This document shows positions 55,390 through 63,648 of a stretch of 64,000 bases of DNA, in pieces. Numbering within the stretch: position 1 is the first letter of the stretch; each line of letters opens with the position of its first letter. The notes beneath the pieces were generated by a model. It searched no databases, had not been told where the DNA came from, and was given only the letters and a program-made list of their open reading frames with translations. This DNA is from Periweissella cryptocerci (GTDB lineage: Bacteria; Bacillota; Bacilli; Lactobacillales; Lactobacillaceae), in assembly GCF_004358325.1 (NCBI RefSeq), contig NZ_CP037940.1, positions 1,302,001 to 1,366,000 of the forward strand, in the 5' to 3' direction. Made by a program: the position numbers and the translations under genes.

Positions 55390-56544
55390 TTAGTAATCAC
55401 GCCATTCTTTCTGTAAAACATCGTACACTTTACGATACTTGGGTGTTTCATAGAATCGATGATACAATTCAACCAACGAGGCCGGGCTTTGCGGACCTAT
55501 GTCGTGATTCATTAAGAACGTGTAGTGCCCGTTCTCATATTCATAATTAACTTGAACCAGCGCTGGCTGATTTTGTTGTTTCAAAATTGCCCAGCGATTG
55601 GGACCAATGCTTTCGGCGTAAAAGGTCGTATTTTGCTGCACTTTTTCATATTTTTTGAAACCTTCACCTGATACTTGCAAATAATACATGTAGGCCAATA
55701 TGTGATTTTGGTCAGCGGTTAGTTTCTTTTCAATTACGTTCAGCTCAGCAGCTTGTTTTTGATCTTTAGTCTGCATGTTATCCGCATCTTTTTTAATTAA
55801 ATCATCGTCGGCTTTCATTGCCATAGTTGCAATATCAGTATATCCACGCGGTGTCAGAACACTAGTTAACGTTACATTTTTACTCATAAATTCAGTTGTC
55901 AACGCATCCTTAACCACCTTAAAATGTTTAATCTCTTTGTAGCCCTCAGTTTTTGCTTGTGTCGCCTGTGTATATCCAAGAGCCGTGGCACTTTTAACAG
56001 TCCCCGCTTGATTAGCCGTAGTCATTAATCCCCTAATTGGGGCCAGCACAACTTTGGTATCTTTAAGTTGGTAATTTCCTTCTTCAATCGTGAATTGCGT
56101 ACTACCATTTAGTTGCGTAGTTTTTATCTCCGCATGATATTTATCGCCTGTTAGGAATGAAATCTGCATATCAACCGCAGTATTTTTTATTTTTTTAGTC
56201 GCGGCAAAATTCTCCCCACTCATCGTCGTTGCTGCTGATTGGCTACTAGTATCCTTAATCGGAATATTATTATCATCCTTCGGCATTTGTGCACGCTCCG
56301 TAATATAAATGGGACGTAGCAAAATTCCTGCCATACTCAAGATGATAATTCCCCCAATAATTGTTGGCATCAACCACCGGTACGAACTGCGATGCGGTTG
56401 CTTAGCGTATTCCATTTGTAAATCGCGTTTTTCATTTACACTAATATCACGTTTTAAATTAAAGCCACATTTTGGACAAAATTCATCGGTTGGTCTAATT
56501 GGTGTGTCACAGATTGGGCATTTTGTTGCATATAATTCGCTCAT
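55390..56544 (-). CDS. Zinc-ribbon membrane protein
   Basis: About 384 residues from ATG at 56544 (MSELYATKC) behind GGGGGTGAGG. The N-terminal zinc ribbon has CPIC at residues 9-12 and CPKC at 23-26. One membrane helix lies at about 57-77, then an extracellular domain of about 300 residues resembling the TcaA/YvbJ-type layout (zinc ribbon, helix, repeated alpha/beta modules). Function unknown; such proteins have been linked to envelope stress. Confidence 0.75.
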   Translation of the reverse strand: MSELYATKCPICDTPIRPTDEFCPKCGFNLKRDISVNEKRDLQMEYAKQPHRSSYRWLMPTIIGGIIILSMAGILLRPIYITERAQMPKDDNNIPIKDTSSQSAATTMSGENFAATKKIKNTAVDMQISFLTGDKYHAEIKTTQLNGSTQFTIEEGNYQLKDTKVVLAPIRGLMTTANQAGTVKSATALGYTQATQAKTEGYKEIKHFKVVKDALTTEFMSKNVTLTSVLTPRGYTDIATMAMKADDDLIKKDADNMQTKDQKQAAELNVIEKKLTADQNHILAYMYYLQVSGEGFKKYEKVQQNTTFYAESIGPNRWAILKQQNQPALVQVNYEYENGHYTFLMNHDIGPQSPASLVELYHRFYETPKYRKVYDVLQKEWRDY

Positions 56545-56631
56545 TATCCTCACCCCCTTGTAACAATAATATCACTCACATCAATAATATGTTGCTGTGA
56601 TATTGGGTCCCATTAAGCGTATCAGATAACA

Positions 56632-56662
56632 AAAAAGTTCCCACACATTGTGCAGAAACCAA
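56632..56662 (-). terminator. Terminator of ABC exporter gene
   Basis: GTTTCTGCACA pairs imperfectly with TGTGGGAAC, followed by TTTTTT on the minus strand. Confidence 0.6.
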
Positions 56663-56674
56663 AAGAATATCAAA

Positions 56675-58219
56675 TTATTCAATATATTTAATAACTTCCG
56701 CCGTTACACCATCATGCACCACTTCACCATTGTTAATGATAATAATATGATCAGTCGACTGTAAAAATGTTTCGCCATAATCGTGTGTAATCATCAAATA
56801 GCCCAAATTTGTTCGATTTATATCCGCTTGTACCTGTAAAGCAGTCGATGGGTCAAGGCCTGAGGTAACTTCATCAAAAATTGTAAAATTGTATTTGCGA
56901 TACAATATGCGCGCTAATTCTAACCTACGTAATTCACCACCGGATAACTTACTATTCGAATTATTTATCTGTGTTTCCAATTGATTCAATTTATCCGCTA
57001 ATCCTGCCATCGCAACCGCATTAGTAAGCTCTTTTTGCTGAATTTCCTCACTAAACATTGTGATGTTTTCTGCGATTGATCCATCGAACACAATATTTTG
57101 TTGATTTACTATTCCAAAAAAACTGTAAACGTCTTGATTACTAATAGTTGATAATTCAACCCCATCCATTAAAATGGAACCATCGTAATCAACTTCTTTT
57201 AACAACAACTTAACAATTGTGGATTTTCCTGAACCGCTTTTACCAATTAACACATTGCGTTCCCGAGTTTTTAAAACAAAAGAGATATTATCTAAAATCT
57301 GCCTGTCTTCAATAGATACACTCACATTCTTGAACTCAATTGTGTCTATCTTAGTTAAGTGATTTTTTTGCGTGTAGCTATCCCCGCTAATATTCTCAAA
57401 TAAATTACTTACTTCGTTGATGACACGCTTACCCGCATAAAAATTTGCCAATAATTCTGAAATATTTTGCAATGGCCACGCTACTAAATTTACTAATTGC
57501 GAAAACGCCACCAATTGGCCTAATGTGATTTCGTGTTTGATTACAAAATACGCACCACATATCCATGTTCCCAAATACAAAACATCAGATGCAAAACTAT
57601 TTAGAGCATCAATGATATTAACTGCTTTTTGATTTCTTGTACGAGCATCTGCTAAACCTGTATTGGCATAATCATATTTTTTAATAAATCGATTAATTGA
57701 TAGTAAATGCGTTATTGTCGAAAAGCCCCTAAAAACATCCATAAACTGTGTTGTATAACCATCAATTTTAACAAGCACATCATCCTGTAAACTTTCTAAC
57801 TTCTTTTTTCCAATTATTGGAATAATAATCGCTGGTAAGCTTAATATAATGATTACTACTGCTATTTCAGGTTTCATAATAAACGTAGCAATAACTGCCA
57901 TTATGAATGACACTGTATACCCGAATGCTTTCGGAAATATCAAGAAATAATTCGCTTCTAATAAATCAGCTTTCTGACTTACTATTGTTTGATACTGCTC
58001 TTGACTATATCTACCATAATCTTGAATTGTCATCGTTTTGAATCGCTGCATTACATACTTTCTAAACTGATAATTCATTCGAATACCAATTTTTGCTTGT
58101 AGGTATGAACGATAGCCAAAACTACCAGCAAATATTACGATATACCCTGCTACCAGAACAAGTGCTGTCCTATATGAAATTTGAACTTTTCCATCTGCCA
58201 AATTCATAATAAATTCCAA
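56675..58219 (-). CDS. ABC exporter (fused membrane and ATPase), N-terminally interrupted
   Basis: 514 residues from a TTG at 58219 (next ATG at 58207). Membrane domain to about 300, then the ATPase with Walker A GKSGSGKST near 343, signature KLSGGELRRLELARIL near 440, Walker B FTIFDEVTSGLD near 460 and switch His MITHDYGE near 487. The same frame continues upstream to ATG 58315 with a strong GGAGGAAG site but is broken by TGA at codon 6. It is expressed from an Rgg-type operator promoter and probably exports a peptide or its modified product. Native function depends on whether the stop is real. Confidence 0.85.
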   Translation of the reverse strand: MEFIMNLADGKVQISYRTALVLVAGYIVIFAGSFGYRSYLQAKIGIRMNYQFRKYVMQRFKTMTIQDYGRYSQEQYQTIVSQKADLLEANYFLIFPKAFGYTVSFIMAVIATFIMKPEIAVVIIILSLPAIIIPIIGKKKLESLQDDVLVKIDGYTTQFMDVFRGFSTITHLLSINRFIKKYDYANTGLADARTRNQKAVNIIDALNSFASDVLYLGTWICGAYFVIKHEITLGQLVAFSQLVNLVAWPLQNISELLANFYAGKRVINEVSNLFENISGDSYTQKNHLTKIDTIEFKNVSVSIEDRQILDNISFVLKTRERNVLIGKSGSGKSTIVKLLLKEVDYDGSILMDGVELSTISNQDVYSFFGIVNQQNIVFDGSIAENITMFSEEIQQKELTNAVAMAGLADKLNQLETQINNSNSKLSGGELRRLELARILYRKYNFTIFDEVTSGLDPSTALQVQADINRTNLGYLMITHDYGETFLQSTDHIIIINNGEVVHDGVTAEVIKYIE

Positions 58220-58297
58220 AATATATGAATATGAAATTAAAATCCCTGCATAAGCCGTTGCAACAAATCCATATAAAGCAACTAATTTCTTTTCCGT

Positions 58298-58315
58298 TCA
58301 ATATAATTTAGTCAT
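58298..58315 (-). other. Original start of ABC exporter with nonsense codon
   Basis: ATG at 58315 begins MTKLY followed by TGA (58298-58300) and then, in the same frame, TEKKLVALYGFVATAYAG leading into the exporter. TGA differs by one base from TGG (Trp). The first membrane helix of the exporter lies after this stop, and no good internal ribosome site is seen. Confidence 0.8.
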
Positions 58316-58338
58316 TTTCTCTTCCTCCTTATCTTGCA

Positions 58339-58389
58339 TAATAGCCCACTCTTCCACTTTTCTTTCTCATGCGTCGTAATTGACGCAAC
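58339..58389 (-). promoter_or_regulatory. Rgg-type operator and promoter of ABC exporter
   Basis: On the minus strand TTGCGTCAATTACGACGCAT (58369-58388) is followed after exactly 25 bases by TATTAT, with no recognisable -35. It differs in only two positions from the operator between rgg and the small peptide gene. Confidence 0.75.
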
Positions 58390-58395
58390 GTACAA

Positions 58396-58442
58396 TAAAA
58401 AAGCTTAGCCAAGTGTTTAAACACTTGGCTAAGCTTTTTTTG
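58396..58442 (-). terminator. rgg terminator
   Basis: AAAAGCTTAGCCAAGTGT pairs perfectly with ACACTTGGCTAAGCTTTT, flanked by T-runs on both strands, between rgg and the exporter promoter. Confidence 0.92.
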
Positions 58443-58465
58443 CAGGCTAGTTATATTCTATGCCT

Positions 58466-59338
58466 TTAATTTGAAATATTTAATTTATTAAGATACTTGT
58501 CTAACATCACCCGATAATCTGCAGCCTTCTCTTTGTTTCCAATTTCATCCATAACTGTAATCGTAAAATTAGCCAACCGTGTGCCTTCAACTATTTGACC
58601 TTTTTGAATAAAAAGCAATCCTTGAAAAAACTTAAGCTGCACATGTACACGATAGTAAACGCTGCTGTCAAAGTTGCTCTTTAGCATTGCAATATATTCA
58701 GCGGCAACCTCATAGTATTCCTCTTCAATACAACTAATAATAATGTTATTAATGATCATCGTAATGATGTCACGATACTCAGTCACAAAATAATTATTTG
58801 GTAACTTGTTAAACATCTCTTTACCCATTTGAATCTGATATTCAATAGGCAATGCACTGAGCGTATAATTAATCATTATTAATTCATAGTGATAAAACAC
58901 CTCGGCGTTAAATAAATATTCTTGAATTTGCTTCTGCTCATATGGTTCTAGCAATTTACCTTCATTTTCACACCATAATGCTTTAGCGATTAAAGCCAAA
59001 TGCTGATGCGTTATGTCATGCGTTTTTCCCCAAAGTTCGTTCTCTTCATTACTTTTTTCTATTAACTTCTGCGTATCATTTGCCATTGATAACTTGCGTA
59101 ATGCATTAATTTGTAACGTGTAATATGAATCATCTGCATCAATGACATAGTTTAAAAATTCCGACGTTGTCATGTTCATATTTCGTAACACTGGCATTAA
59201 TGTATCTAATGAGATTCCTGAGATTCCACGTTCAAACTTTGACAGAAACGAACTTGTTGTGGTATTTCCGGCTACAAAACGTAAGGATAGATTTTTGCTT
59301 TCCCTAATATTTTTAAATTTCTCCCCAATTGATTCCAT
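58466..59338 (-). CDS. Rgg/GadR/MutR-family transcriptional regulator
   Basis: 290 residues from ATG at 59338 (MESIGEKFKNIRESKN), seven bases from GGGG; another ATG lies four codons upstream. N-terminal helix-turn-helix (about 1-60: SLRFVAGNTTTSSFLSKFERGISGISLDTL), then an all-helical TPR-like C-terminal domain. Rgg proteins bind short secreted peptides and activate or repress adjacent genes. It is flanked by a divergent small hydrophobic peptide gene and an ABC exporter sharing one operator sequence. Confidence 0.88.
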   Translation of the reverse strand: MESIGEKFKNIRESKNLSLRFVAGNTTTSSFLSKFERGISGISLDTLMPVLRNMNMTTSEFLNYVIDADDSYYTLQINALRKLSMANDTQKLIEKSNEENELWGKTHDITHQHLALIAKALWCENEGKLLEPYEQKQIQEYLFNAEVFYHYELIMINYTLSALPIEYQIQMGKEMFNKLPNNYFVTEYRDIITMIINNIIISCIEEEYYEVAAEYIAMLKSNFDSSVYYRVHVQLKFFQGLLFIQKGQIVEGTRLANFTITVMDEIGNKEKAADYRVMLDKYLNKLNISN

Positions 59339-59363
59339 TATTTTCCCCATCCCATAATTATTC

Positions 59364-59420
59364 TTGCGTCAATTATGACGCAAATCAACTATACGGCAAC
59401 GCCTATTTTATATTGTATAT
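59364..59420 (+). promoter_or_regulatory. Rgg-type operator and promoter of small peptide gene
   Basis: The inverted repeat TTGCGTCA-ATTA-TGACGCAA (59364-59383) is followed after exactly 25 bases by TATATT (59409-59414) on the plus strand. Its left edge is only about 25 bases from the rgg start, so it could also affect rgg itself. Confidence 0.75.
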
Positions 59421-59448
59421 TATTTAGTAGAAAAGGAATCAAAAAATT

Positions 59449-59571
59449 ATGAAATATCTTGTATTTGTTTTAGTAACCCTTACCATCTTTACCATCTTAT
59501 CTGCCCGTGATTTTGCTCCTACGGGTACAACTGCCGAACATTCAGCTAATCAAGTTAAAGCGAACTATTAA
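59449..59571 (+). CDS. Small hydrophobic peptide, candidate Rgg signal or export substrate
   Basis: 40 residues: MKYLVFVLVTLTIFTILS then a polar tail (RDFAPTGTTAEHSANQVKANY). AAAAGGAA lies about 10 bases upstream. A hydrophobic N-terminus resembles a signal peptide or SHP-type pheromone precursor; the tail of about 20 residues could be released. It is divergent from rgg and followed by a terminator. No homologue is recognised. Confidence 0.6.
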   Translation: MKYLVFVLVTLTIFTILSARDFAPTGTTAEHSANQVKANY

Positions 59572-59631
59572 CATTATTTCCACTTTGCAGAAGCACCAAA
59601 CACCAGTTGCACCATTTCTGGGGGAAGAAAT

Positions 59632-59669
59632 TGAAAAAAGGCGTAGCTGAATTCTCGCTACGCCTTTTA
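59632..59669. terminator. Bidirectional terminator between peptide gene and MFS gene
   Basis: AAAAGGCGTAGC pairs with GCTACGCCTTTT around a GAATTC-containing loop. Confidence 0.87.
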
Positions 59670-59670
59670 T

Positions 59671-60873
59671 TTATCGCACTAATTTATTCCGCTGCTTCCG
59701 TTTCAAATCTAGCACTGCTACAAGCACAATCATTGCCACCATGAACAGGAACACAATCATGAATAGCACTGAATATGAGCCGGCATCAATCAAGACCCCA
59801 GCAATTAGGGGACCTGCGGCACGGCCAAGCGAAATCATCATTGCCACAAAGCCTTGCGCTTGCCCACGAACGGCATCATCGGTCAACGCATCCACCCAGG
59901 CGGGGATATTTGGCGTCGCAAGCATTTCCCCAAGTGTGAGGATAAACATAATTACGATGAACGCCCAGTAGTGATGCGCAAAGATCAACATCACAAAAGT
60001 TGCCCCAAATAGGAATGTTCCACCAAGTACATTGGTTTTATATGACCATTTGCGTGAAATCCAACCGATTGCCGTTTGCAGCAATACAATCGATAGCCCA
60101 TTAATCGTCCATAGATTCGTGTACTGTTGCACCGACATCCCCAAGTTGGTCATATGCACCGCAATTGGCGCTTCCCACATGACATAGGCGAAATACATCG
60201 CAAAGACTAAACCGGCAATCGAGAGAATGAATGGCGATGGGCGAAATTTTTCACCTTTGGCGGCTAAACGGCGAATTTCCTTCGCTAAAGCAGGCACCTT
60301 AAAGTGGAAAATAACTACAATGACAAACAATGCATACATCACTGACGCCGCCATGAAAACATCGCGAACACCTTTGTTGTATAGTAATCCGACCAATAAC
60401 GTTCCCAGCACCACGCCAAGATTCATGGTCACCGACATCCAATTAAAGACTCGTCGACTACTTTCCGTTTTAATCGCCGCGGCGAATGCATTCAACGCCG
60501 TCCCTGCCACACCATCACCAAAACCAATTACGGTTAATAGAATTGGATACATTGGCCAACCGTGGAAAAAAACCATCAAAATCGTACTAATTGTCGACAG
60601 AATCACACTGAACAACAGCGTTTTATACGGGCTCCAATGATCAAACAAACGACCGCCAACATAATTTCCCACCATCATCATGGCCGCCATAATCGTTAAT
60701 ACCAACCCCGCCATCACCATTGATTGATGCAAAACTTCTTTCGTGTATAACGTGGTAATTGGCCATAATAACGCTGCCCCAGTATTAAGAAAGAGCGATG
60801 CTAATAACACCCATTTTAATTTAACTTCTTTCAGCGCTTGTTGACTTCGCTGTTCACTATCACTGCTATCCAT
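59671..60873 (-). CDS. MFS efflux-type transporter
   Basis: 400 residues, about 12 membrane helices. GGRLFDHWSPYKTLLFSVIL near 72 is the motif A loop (G-x3-D-x2-[S]), and NTGAALLWPITTLYTKEVLHQS near 30 is the first helix of MDR-type MFS proteins. Substrate unknown. It is separated by a terminator from the Rgg locus, so a link to it is not supported. Confidence 0.88.
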   Translation of the reverse strand: MDSSDSEQRSQQALKEVKLKWVLLASLFLNTGAALLWPITTLYTKEVLHQSMVMAGLVLTIMAAMMMVGNYVGGRLFDHWSPYKTLLFSVILSTISTILMVFFHGWPMYPILLTVIGFGDGVAGTALNAFAAAIKTESSRRVFNWMSVTMNLGVVLGTLLVGLLYNKGVRDVFMAASVMYALFVIVVIFHFKVPALAKEIRRLAAKGEKFRPSPFILSIAGLVFAMYFAYVMWEAPIAVHMTNLGMSVQQYTNLWTINGLSIVLLQTAIGWISRKWSYKTNVLGGTFLFGATFVMLIFAHHYWAFIVIMFILTLGEMLATPNIPAWVDALTDDAVRGQAQGFVAMMISLGRAAGPLIAGVLIDAGSYSVLFMIVFLFMVAMIVLVAVLDLKRKQRNKLVR

Positions 60874-61088
60874 AAATCCCTCATTTTCATTTCACATCCG
60901 TGTGCTTAAACTACACGCGCTAATTGCTTTTTCATATCATACCAAATGTAGCGATATTAACAAGTAATCGTGTACGAAAACTTCATTCACAAAAACAACG
61001 CTGAAATACAAACCACCCGCGTTCACTGGGTTCAGCCCACCTAATATCCGCATCAGAATCGATACCATAACTGAGAATGCGGTTTAAG

Positions 61089-61118
61089 TTTACCCCGCTT
61101 GGTGAAAAATGATAAAAT
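61089..61118 (+). promoter_or_regulatory. glpK promoter
   Basis: TTTACC, 18 bases, TAAAAT, overlapped at its 3' end by the cre site. Confidence 0.55.
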
Positions 61119-61131
61119 GAAAGCGTTACCT
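61117..61131. promoter_or_regulatory. cre site at glpK
   Basis: ATGAAAGCGTTACCT fits WTGNAARCGNWWNCA with one mismatch at the last base. It covers the -10 to +1 region, the position where CcpA represses, so glpK should be shut off by preferred sugars. Confidence 0.7.
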
Positions 61132-61160
61132 ATTATATATAAAGAAAGCAGATGGTACCT

Positions 61161-62675
61161 ATGGCAATTATAAAACCAGAATATATCCTCGCCGTTGACC
61201 AAGGCACGACCGCATCACGCGCTAAAATTTTCAATAAAAATGGGCGGCGAGTTACCGAAACTGAAACTGATATCCCCCAAATATTTCCACAATCGGGCTG
61301 GGTTGAAGAAAATCCGCACGATATTTGGCATAGTGTGCAATCTGTCATTGCTAGTGCCATGATTAACTCTGGTGTCCGCCCCGATGAAATCCAAGCTATC
61401 GGGATTGCCAATCAACGTGAAACCGCGATTGTCTGGGATAGAGCTACCGGCCAACCAATTTATAACGCCATCGTTTGGCAAAGTACGCAGTCAAGCGACA
61501 TCATCGAAGCGCTCCGGACGGCTGGTCACGAAGACATGATTCAAGCCAAGACTGGTTTGCCATTAAGTACTGTATTCTCAGCTTCCAAAATCCGTTGGAT
61601 CCTAAACCACGTGGAAGGTGCTCAAGCACGCGCTGAAGCCGGTGAGCTCCTCTTTGGGACTGTTGATACTTGGTTGACTTGGAAGCTCACAGGCGGCGCG
61701 GCATTCGTCACTGACTATACCAATGCCAGCCGAACGATGCTTTTTAACATTAATGACTTAGCTTGGGATGACGATTTATTAGCCCTCTTCAATATTCCGG
61801 CCGTGATGTTACCTGAAATCAAAACAAGTTCGGAAGTTTATGGTACAACTGAAGCTTACCAATTTTTTGGTGGACAAGTACCGATTGCCGGCTTAGCTGG
61901 TGACCAACAAGCCGCCATGATTGGCCAAATGGGCTTCGATGAAGGATTCACTAAAAATACTTACGGTGCCGGTTCATTTATTTTGATGAACACTGGTGAT
62001 CACCCCGTTAAATCAACCCATAAATTAATCGCCACCGTTGCCTATGCCATGCAAGGCGAAATCAAATACGCCCTCGAAGGCTCAATCTTCGTGGCTGGTT
62101 CGGCGATCCAATGGCTGCATGATGGCTTACACATGATTAGCACTGAACCTGAAACCAAAGTTGCCGCTACTAATTCGACCAACGATGACGAAGTGTACTT
62201 TGTGCCCGCCTTCTCTGGCCTATCAGCTCCCTACTGGGATGCCGACGCCCGTGGCGCTGTCTTTGGGATTACGCGCGGTACCAACCGTGATGATTTCATC
62301 AAGGCCACCTTGCAATCAATTGCCTACCAAACGCGTGATGTTATCGAAACAATGCGGGCGGACACCGGTTATGACATTGCCATCATGAATGCGGATGGTA
62401 GTGCTTCCCGGAATGCCTACTTAATGCAATTCCAAGCTGACATCCTCGACGCCGAAATTCGTCGAGCTGCCGATGAAGAAACAACCGCCCTCGGAGCCGC
62501 ATTCCTTGCCGGGCTCGCCGTTGGTTACTGGGATTCCATCGACCAAATTCGTGAAATGACCGTCGATGGTCGTGACTTCAACCCCGACATGGCACCCGAA
62601 CGCCGTGAAACGCTATATCACGGCTGGCAACAGGCCGTTAAAGCGACCCAAGTGTTCAAACCTAAGCACCACTAA
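61161..62675 (+). CDS. glpK: Glycerol kinase
   Basis: Phosphorylates glycerol to glycerol-3-phosphate; 504 residues from ATG at 61161 ([17 protein letters not shown]); another ATG at 61152 is possible. FGGY-family landmarks: [10 protein letters not shown] near 13, [14 protein letters not shown] near 47, GIANQRET near 80, [10 protein letters not shown] near 170, [16 protein letters not shown] near 310 and [14 protein letters not shown] near 355. No glpF or glpO is adjacent. Regulated by the cre site just upstream. Confidence 0.96.
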   Translation: MAIIKPEYILAVDQGTTASRAKIFNKNGRRVTETETDIPQIFPQSGWVEENPHDIWHSVQSVIASAMINSGVRPDEIQAIGIANQRETAIVWDRATGQPIYNAIVWQSTQSSDIIEALRTAGHEDMIQAKTGLPLSTVFSASKIRWILNHVEGAQARAEAGELLFGTVDTWLTWKLTGGAAFVTDYTNASRTMLFNINDLAWDDDLLALFNIPAVMLPEIKTSSEVYGTTEAYQFFGGQVPIAGLAGDQQAAMIGQMGFDEGFTKNTYGAGSFILMNTGDHPVKSTHKLIATVAYAMQGEIKYALEGSIFVAGSAIQWLHDGLHMISTEPETKVAATNSTNDDEVYFVPAFSGLSAPYWDADARGAVFGITRGTNRDDFIKATLQSIAYQTRDVIETMRADTGYDIAIMNADGSASRNAYLMQFQADILDAEIRRAADEETTALGAAFLAGLAVGYWDSIDQIREMTVDGRDFNPDMAPERRETLYHGWQQAVKATQVFKPKHH

Positions 62676-62687
62676 TTGCTACTGGAA

Positions 62688-62738
62688 ATTAAATAGGCAC
62701 TACCAAGTATTTTGAGCTTGGTAGCGTCTATTTTATTG
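62688..62738 (+). terminator. glpK terminator
   Basis: AATAGGC-ACTACCAAG pairs with CTTGGTAGC-GTCTATT, followed by TTATTG. Confidence 0.75.
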
Positions 62739-62760
62739 CGTTTATGTCATTTTCTGTTTA

Positions 62761-62862
62761 ATACAAAATATACTTTGTATTTATGCCATTTTCCTTCTGG
62801 TACAAAATATATTTTGTATTAACGCCGTTTTCCTTCTGATACAAAATATATTTTGTATTAAC
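62761..62862. repeat. Three 39-bp tandem repeats, each with a palindrome
   Basis: TACAAAATATAYTTTGTA occurs at 62762-62779, 62801-62818 and 62840-62857, exactly 39 bp apart. The last two are perfect 18-bp palindromes. The linker is TTAACGCCGTTTTCCTTCTG-like and also conserved. Downstream of glpK and its terminator; no gene uses it as an obvious promoter. Confidence 0.9.
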
Positions 62863-62883
62863 GTCGTTATCAACGCTAAAACG

Positions 62884-62937
62884 AAAAATAGGATTCACCA
62901 AGTCATTGCTAACTTTAGTGAATCCTATTTTTAAATA
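62884..62937. terminator. Bidirectional terminator
   Basis: AAAAATAGGATTCAC pairs with GTGAATCCTATTTTT; ends the NusG-II gene on the minus strand. Confidence 0.88.
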
Positions 62938-62938
62938 T

Positions 62939-63391
62939 TTACGGTTGGACGATATTATCCGGTGTTGCTGTGTTCGGTTTGTCTTTACGCACCACTTCAA
63001 TCAAAATCTTGTGGGGCAAGTTGACCGCGGTTTGTCCAGGCTTGGAGATCCAGCTCGTTCGCACCGCAATTTGATTAGGGGTTTCATCGCGATAATCACG
63101 AATTCGATTCCCATCAACTTCGATTATGTTATATTTACCACCGCTCCATTTATAGTTAATGAAGTAATGCTTTTTGTTTTTAGTTAAATTAACTGTTTTG
63201 AGAAGCTTACCATCGCGCGTGATGTTGGCAACCAAGTCACTGTTAGCATTGTTTAATGCCGAATTGTGCTGTTGCACGCCAAAAATCACCAACGGTAGGA
63301 AAGAGAGCAAAATAAGACTAACAACGATGATGTAGTCAAACGGCTTAATCATGTAACGATATTTGCGAATCGTTTGAATTGCTTGCTTCAC
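62939..63391 (-). CDS. NusG domain II (NusG_II) membrane-anchored protein
   Basis: 150 residues. One membrane helix (about 20-40: YIIVVSLILLSFLPLVIFG) and an extracellular NusG_II-type beta domain with YNIIEVDGNRIRDYRDETPNQIAVRTSWISKPGQTAVNLPHKILIEV, the family signature. Related proteins sit beside Gx-type membrane transporters; no such partner is visible in this window. Function unknown. Confidence 0.85.
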   Translation of the reverse strand: MKQAIQTIRKYRYMIKPFDYIIVVSLILLSFLPLVIFGVQQHNSALNNANSDLVANITRDGKLLKTVNLTKNKKHYFINYKWSGGKYNIIEVDGNRIRDYRDETPNQIAVRTSWISKPGQTAVNLPHKILIEVVRKDKPNTATPDNIVQP

Positions 63392-63648
63392 TTTGTTTTC
63401 TCCCTTTCTTTAAATAAGTATTTCAACAAAAAACAATTATAGCACGGCGGCCAAGTAATATTCATAGATATTTTAGTAAAAATGTAGTAACATGAAAAAG
63501 TTTGTTATTGCGTCACCAAACTGTCGATGCGTTGCTGTCATCTAATTATCTACATATTTCTTAGAAATCATTTTTACAGCCGCGTATTTGTCATAAAAAA
63601 ACGACCTATCAAGCCGCTATTTATTTGCTAACCGTGAAAGGGAGTATT

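Noticed and set aside
62761..62862. CRISPR-like array
   Set aside because: The 39-bp units follow each other directly with conserved linkers; there are no unique spacers and no cas genes in the window.
62758..63000. Reading frame on the minus strand with 13-residue repeats (NTKYILYQKENG)
   Set aside because: The repeats come from the 39-bp palindromic tandem array; the frame crosses a terminator and has no ribosome site.
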